Source: Salvator merianae (Eukaryota > Chordata > Lepidosauria > Squamata > Teiidae). From it: a stretch of 64,000 bases of DNA. Positions 58,283 through 64,000 of this stretch are shown one piece after another; positions within the stretch are counted from its first letter, which is position 1, and every line of letters starts with the position of its first letter. The position numbers and the translations under genes are program-made. The notes under the pieces were generated by a model that saw nothing but the letters and a program-made list of their open reading frames with translations, was not told where the DNA came from and made no database searches. The DNA lies in contig QVOM02000071.1 of assembly GCA_003586115.2 (NCBI GenBank), positions 1,332,957 through 1,396,956 of the forward strand, given 5' to 3'.

Positions 58283-60959
58283 CTGCAGCATTAAAAGAGA
58301 ATTTAAGAAAAAATTGAATCATGAGTACCAAAAGACTTATTCTGGAAACTTATTTGGTTTATATGATTAACTACTTTGATTTGCATTACTTCCATTATTT
58401 AATATATTTATAGAACACTATCAGACAAGTTACTCAGGCTACATGCCCATAGAAAGGACAGTAACAAAATGTACACAAATACTAAACATGGTTGATTTCT
58501 GGCATCAGAATTTTCACTATCTGATCCTTACACTCTATGGCAGTAGATCAGATACTGCTCACACTGTAATCATATCAACATGGAAGGGAGCAGAGACACA
58601 GTGACCAAAAGTTTCATCTTTGCCTAACCCAACCACACTCCAGTGAATCCTGGTCCAAGCCAAGTTTGGGATAGGCAAAAGCAAGACTTCTATTACAATT
58701 ACTATATTCAGGAAAACAAACAAAAGCTCATTTGAAATTGGAAAGTAGACAAGTACTAGTTCTTAAATATGAATATATCTATACACTACAATTTGATTTT
58801 TGTTTATTTCCATTTATACTTAAAAGCGATTACAATTAAAGTGATATACAATAAACAGTCTATATATTTTAAAAAAGCATACAATTTATAATACAGTGAC
58901 TCTCAAAATGCAGTACTATAACTACTGTTGGTAAGTACGTAATCACACTGAGAAAATGGTGAAGGTAATATGCACTCCAATAGCTTAAAAATCTTGCATC
59001 ACTGAAACTTCTCATGACTGAAATATTTCTACTAAATTAAAAATAGTAGTATTAAATAGCTTCATTAAAATTGCAAATAGAATTCTCAGAGCAGTTATCC
59101 TTTAATGAGTTATTAGTGCTATAGCTAAATCTGTTTCCTAATATACAATGAAATATTTTTCTGTAAAATGAAGAGTCTAAAAAAACAGCATCATCTTCTG
59201 ACTTAGAGAAGGCTAAGATACAAATATAATTAAACAAACATGCACTTCCCACCCGTTGCAAATGCAACCACTAAAGAGATAGGGAAATCAGCTTTTTTTA
59301 AATATCCTACAACTGTTACCTACAACTGGAAGAGTCTATAGTTCATAATAGAGCTATTCAATGAAGACATACCGAATAACAGCCAACTAAAGAAAAAAAG
59401 TGCTATTGCTCTAAAAATGCCCTTACCTATACCAAATTAGCTTCTGAAAATTAGTTTCTTATAGAGAAAACTCAAATAATGAAAAGTTATTACATTAATT
59501 TAAATAGGAAAATGCTAATTTGTTCCCAATACATTCCAAGCTCACCCCAAAGTGGTCCTAAATGTCTAAAACCGTTAGCAAAAAGTTGTATAACAAAATA
59601 GAAGAGAATTGCAATGACATTAAACTTAAATAAAACAAAGAATAAAGTTCAAGTTTGCATAAATGGGGCCAGATGTCTTCCATATTTTATCATCCAAACC
59701 ATTTTTTTCAGTTACAGCACTGTATACTGAAAAGGGGGAAGGATAATCCTTTTTTTTTTTTTGGCTCACAGACCTTGTCACTGACAATGCTGGTTTCTAT
59801 AACAAAGTGAGCTAATAATACATAATGGAGCATACATGTAAAAATCAGATAGTAAATATGAATAACACAGGAATAATACACTATGCTGTTCTCTGCCTCC
59901 AGGTCAGAAAGTCAACAAATGCATGACAATCCAGAAACAGGAAGAACAGAGCACAGTGGTAGATGTGCCTTTAAGCCATATATTGCTGAAGGGTATCTCC
60001 TAGACTCCTCCTGATTCAGGTGAATGCAAACTAAATAGGCACTGATATTAGATATGAATAATATGTGCAGTACATGATCACATTGACACAGAAATCCCCT
60101 ATCATCAATTACTTATGTCTCTAATGTTTCTGAGTTGTTGTTTTTTTATTATCGGTTCATCTTAGATAAGGATGATGCATGTTTGCTCAGTAAGAAAAGA
60201 GACACTGCAGCCAGGATTTAGTTACAATGATAGGGTGAGAAAACTCTCCACTAACCGTTTCACCCACAGTATCTCTGGCCTTTCTCTATTTGCACTTATA
60301 TACAACTATTAACTTCCCCCAAGTCTCTCTCCTACACAGCTTCTTGATGATATAGCAGCTGCTTCTTCTGTTCACTCCTTTGCAGGTGCTCTCCCTCTGT
60401 TCTTTGGCTGCAGCTCTGCATCTCTTACAGCTTTACTTTTTCCTCTGCTCTGGACACCAGCACTCACCCCTCTGCCCAACATTGCCTCAATCTCTGGTCC
60501 TCCATCTTTCACTCTCCTCCCAAATAGACCACTCCCATCATCTCCATGTGCTCTCTATCTCTCTCCCAACATTCCACAATCCTCCTTAATTTATTTCCCT
60601 GTCTTCCTGAGGTTACAACACATTGCAATATATTAGCCAAACCATCACACCCATCTTCACACAATCATAATGTAGGAAGGAACCATTTAGGCACCAAGTT
60701 CAGCCCTCCTTTCAATGATCAATGAAATAATCAAATCAAGTAATTCAAATGCTATACAATCAGCTTTAAGTGAGACACAGATCATTCAGTTGTGCCATTA
60801 GTCTATGTGACAGGCCATGTTGGGGGCTTGAGTTTACATCTACATCATGGGTGAGAGCCAGAAGGGTCTCCTGTTATCCCAGTACCAGACAGTTTACCAT
60901 CTGAGTGAGCAGAGCCCAGGTCATTCTGCAAGAAGCTCTGCAAAGCAGAGAGAACTATG
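58283..60959. other. NSD2 upstream intron, no recognised feature
   Basis: This intron DNA lies upstream of the first coding exon on the minus strand. It may contain non-coding 5' exons, but I cannot identify any. No promoter-like CpG island is visible, so the promoter probably lies beyond 64000. Confidence 0.5.
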
Positions 60960-63900
60960 TGCATGGTGAGATAAAAGAGGGAAGTTGGGTCCCGTATCAG
61001 TTTTACTGGGCAGGAGAAGATATGGCAATAGAAGGCAGAGAAGGAGTGTTAAATATAAATATATTGACGTTATTATTCCTTCAATTCTGCCTCCGAACCT
61101 TCAGAATACTAGGATGCCTGTCAACTTTTCCACTAGCTCAGTGGTGCTATTGTTAAATGCCAGGTCAGTCCAGAACAAGTCATCTCTCATCCATAACTAG
61201 ACTGTAGATGTAAGGCTGAGCTGGTGCGTATTACAAGACATGGGTGTGTGAACAAGGAGAGCCAACATTTATTCAGGGGTGGAGGAGCTGTCATAGTCCA
61301 CAAAGAAACCATCTCTTTCACCAGACATCCTTTTCGCTGTGACTGGGGTTGAGGGATTGTTCTTGATGTTAGGCCAGAGAAACAGAACAGGATCATTGTT
61401 CATGTACTATTCACCCTGCAGCCCAACAGCTTCTCTGTCTGAGCTGGTGGAAGCTACCTCAGACATGGTGTTGGAATCCCCCTGCACAATAGTGGTTTTG
61501 TAGTAGTAGATGCCTCTTGTAGTAGATGCTGTGACAAACATGGAGTTGTGTAAGCATGTTATGATCGCTCCCAGAGATTTATGAAATCCTCCAATGGAAT
61601 CCACATAGCTCTGAGAAATTTTCCAATTTACATGGATGGTGCTCCTCTGAGGTTCTGGTCTTGTTTTGGACTCTCAAGGTGAGCAGAGTTTTTGACAGAA
61701 TCACTCCCAAGTGCCTTTGGTGAACCTGCAGAATTTGGAAAGCAGCCTAGTATAGCAGGGAGCTGTATGCAATGAAGTGAGGGGGCTGACAAGAGGCATA
61801 AATCCCAATGTGAATCTGAACAAACATGCTAACAGCACATTATCATGTGGCAACAGATAATGGTCCTCAAATGTCCATCTGATCTGAGGAAGTAGACAAG
61901 CTGCTTGCAAGAAAACAGCCAACTACTAACTTCCTTGATCCTTCTACTTCATATCTAGTTGAGACAGTATGGCTGGGTGGGTCCAGGGAGTGATAAATGC
62001 CTCTTTGTGGGAGGGAGAGGTGCCAGCAACCCTAAAGGAAGCTATGGTACATCCCCCACTTAAAGAGGACCCCCCTGAATAACTACTGCCCAGTGACTTT
62101 TTGGGGCAAGGTGATGGAGGATATGGCAGCTATGAAACTGCAGGCATGCCTGAAGTAAACGGATTATCTAGACTCGCTCCAATCTGGTTTCAGGTGGGGG
62201 TTGATCACTGAGACTTCCCTTGGTTGCCCTTTATCAGGAGAGGGACATGGGCAGTACACCCTGTTGGTTTTTTCTCATCTCTCAGCAGTTTTTGCTAGCA
62301 TTAACAATAGTATCCAGCTAGAGCAGATTTAAGAACTGGAACTTGGAGGCACTATCTCCAATGTAGGTTCCAGAAAGTAGCAGTGGAGGAATTCTATCCC
62401 TGGGAACTTTGATGCAGAGTTTCTAAGGGGTCAGTCCTGTCCTCCATGCTCTTTAACATCTATAGTTGTGGCCAAAAGTTTTGAGACTGGCACCAATTTT
62501 GGTTTTCATAAAAATTCACTGCTTCAGTGGTTGTATATCTTTGTGTCAGACATTTCTATGGTATACTGAAATACAATTATAAGCATTTCATAAGTGTTTT
62601 AACGTTTAGTAACGAATATATCAAGTTCATGCAAAGACTCAATATTTAAAGCATTGACTCTTCTTTTTCAAGACTTCTGCAATTCACTCTGGCATGCTGG
62701 ATATCAGCTTTTGGGCCAAATCCTGACTGATGGCAATCCATTCTTGCCTAATCAGTGCTCAGAGTTTATCACAAGTTCTGTGTTTATCCACTCAGTTTTT
62801 AAGAATTGATATAAGTTCTCATAAGGGAGGTTTCTGGCCATAGACCCAAAATTTCAACGTTGTGTTCACCAAGCCACTTAGTCATCACTTTTGCCTTGAG
62901 ACATGGTGCTCCATCATGCTGGAACAACCATTGCTCATCACCAAATTGCTCCTGGATTCTTGAAGAATGTTTTGATACCATTTTTTATTCATGGCAGTGT
63001 TTTTAGGCAAAACTATGAGTGAACCCACTCCCTGGGATGAGAAGCAACCCCACACATACTTTACTGTCCCAGGATGCTTTACTGTTGACATGACATGCAA
63101 TTCATGGTAGCGCTCACCTTTTCTTCTCCAATCATCTTTCCAGATGTCTCAAACAATCTGAAGGGAGCTTCATCAGAGAAAATAACTTTATCCCAGTCCT
63201 CTACAGTCCAGTCCCAGTACTTCCTGCAGAATGTCAGTCTGTCCTTGTTGTTTTTCTTAGAGAGGTAGCTTCTTCACTGGAGACACCAGGCTAGTCTCCA
63301 AAAGCCTTCACCTCACTGTACATACAGATGCACTGACACCTGCCTGCTGCCATTCCTAAACAAGCTCTGCACTGTTGGTGACCCACTTCTGTAGCTGCAT
63401 CCTCTTTAGAAGATGGTCCTGGTGCTTGCTGGACTTTCTTGGGTGCCCTGATGCCTTCTTCACAGCAACTGAACCTCTCTTCTTGAAGTTCCTGATGATC
63501 CAATACATGGTTCATTTAGGTGTAATCTTACAAGCAGCAACATCCTTGCCTGTGAAGGTCTTTTGATGCATAGCAATGATGACTGCACGTGTTTCCTTAG
63601 AGGTAACCATGATTAACAAACAATGATTTCAAGCACCACCACCCCTTTTATAGCAACCTAACTGCTCTTACAGATATCAGCTGCCTTGTCTTCAGTAACA
63701 CTTTCACTTGAGCTAATGGGAAGAACACTGAAATGATGTTAGCAGGTGCTTTTGTGGCAGGGTGAAATGCAGTGGAAACGAGGCTTTTCTGCTTAAGTTG
63801 CTTTTTATAGCAAGGAATGACTTTGCAATTAATTGCAATTCACCTGATCACTCTTCACAACAATCTACATTTAATACAAACTGCTGCTCTAAAAACAAAA

Positions 63901-64000
63901 GGAGCAAATTTTGTGAAAACCAAACTTTTGACCATGGCTGTATATTAAACCAATAGGAGAGGTCATTTGAATTTTGGAGTGAGGTGCTATCAGTATGTTT
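60960..64000 (+). mobile_element. CR1/L2-group LINE, copy 5, split by Tc1/mariner
   Basis: The 5' region (gggcaggagaagatatggca at 61010) and endonuclease start (VVLLLNARSVQNKSSLIHN at 61141) match the LINE at 15509. RT pieces follow: a PLLKE-P-like block near 62056, YLDSLQSGFRWGL near 62165 and SVLSSMLFNIY near 62435. A DNA transposon interrupts it at 62463-63940. The RT frame then continues from 63943 as MKPIGEVI-like and GAISM-like sequence up to the window edge, matching the family's FNIYMKPLGEVIRSFGVRCHQYA region. It is heavily mutated. Confidence 0.85.
62463..63940 (-). mobile_element. Tc1/mariner transposon with dead transposase
   Basis: It is 1,478 bp long with terminal inverted repeats (tagttgtggccaaaagttt and, inverted, cagccatggtcaaaagttt) and TA duplications at 62461-62462 and 63941-63942. 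The transposase runs leftwards from an ATG at 63612 (MVTSKETRAVII), with a helix-turn-helix region broken by a stop near 63514. The first catalytic aspartate lies in KVIFSDEAPF near 63190, and the second in LFQHDGAPCLKAKVMTKWLG near 62917. The third acidic residue, in the usual PDLNPIENLW block, is lost by frameshift near 62840. The motifs are Tc1 type. The insertion cleanly splits a LINE at ...NIYM.., so it is younger than that LINE. Confidence 0.95.

Noticed and set aside
58283..64000. NSD2 promoter or 5' non-coding exon
   Set aside because: No CpG-rich stretch or core promoter pattern stood out, and splice sites alone cannot identify a non-coding exon.

Overview
The window is vertebrate nuclear DNA, most likely from a squamate reptile. 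It is AT-rich and has no bacterial features. Two minus-strand exons encode the N-terminus and the first half of the first PWWP domain of the histone H3K36 methyltransferase NSD2 (WHSC1/MMSET). The squamate call is an inference from the mix of transposons: CR1 with a reptile/bird-type 3' end, young L1, a Tx1/L1-like LINE, a second CR1/L2-group LINE, chromodomain Ty3/gypsy, DIRS, hAT and Tc1/mariner elements and an endogenous retrovirus.

The gene runs right to left. The first coding exon is 58282-57670 (start codon at 58257-58255) and ends in a GT donor. A 38.2-kb intron follows. The next exon, 19469-19304, carries the PWWP core, is in phase with the first, and ends with a phase-1 donor. All else lies in NSD2 introns: 58283-64000 upstream, 19470-57669 between the exons, and 1-19303 downstream. 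I saw no other host gene or RNA gene.

Layout: 1-3447 is a CR1 split by an internally deleted L1. 3445-6348 is a dispersed repeat split by a second L1 of the same deleted form. 6350-9741 is mostly featureless intron. 9742-9990 is a minisatellite and 10250-11040 is a gypsy integrase/chromodomain fragment. 12170-14690 and 15509-18747 are two LINEs of a second family, the first carrying a GC-rich hAT MITE. 20164-21346 is a young L1 that appears to carry a 3' transduction. 22240-28750 holds gypsy pol fragments with nested L1, hAT, LINE and palindromic MITE insertions. 30780-35450 is a Tx1/L1-like element. 38641-44868 is an endogenous retrovirus with a partial 3' LTR and an internal 541-bp tandem duplication whose junction is a single N. 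45981-48055 is a second copy of the 3445-6348 repeat. 48480-49640 is a DIRS fragment, 49722-52690 CR1, 52700-55468 an L1. 60960-64000 is a LINE interrupted by a Tc1/mariner transposon.

No transposon ORF is intact. Many insertions keep clear target-site duplications, so their nesting order can be read directly. I found no convincing new biological system. The best leads are the L1 3' transduction, a non-autonomous L1 lineage sharing one internal deletion, the retroviral element with a U3-less 3' end, the unclassified repeat at 3.4 and 46 kb, and a probable false duplication in the assembly.
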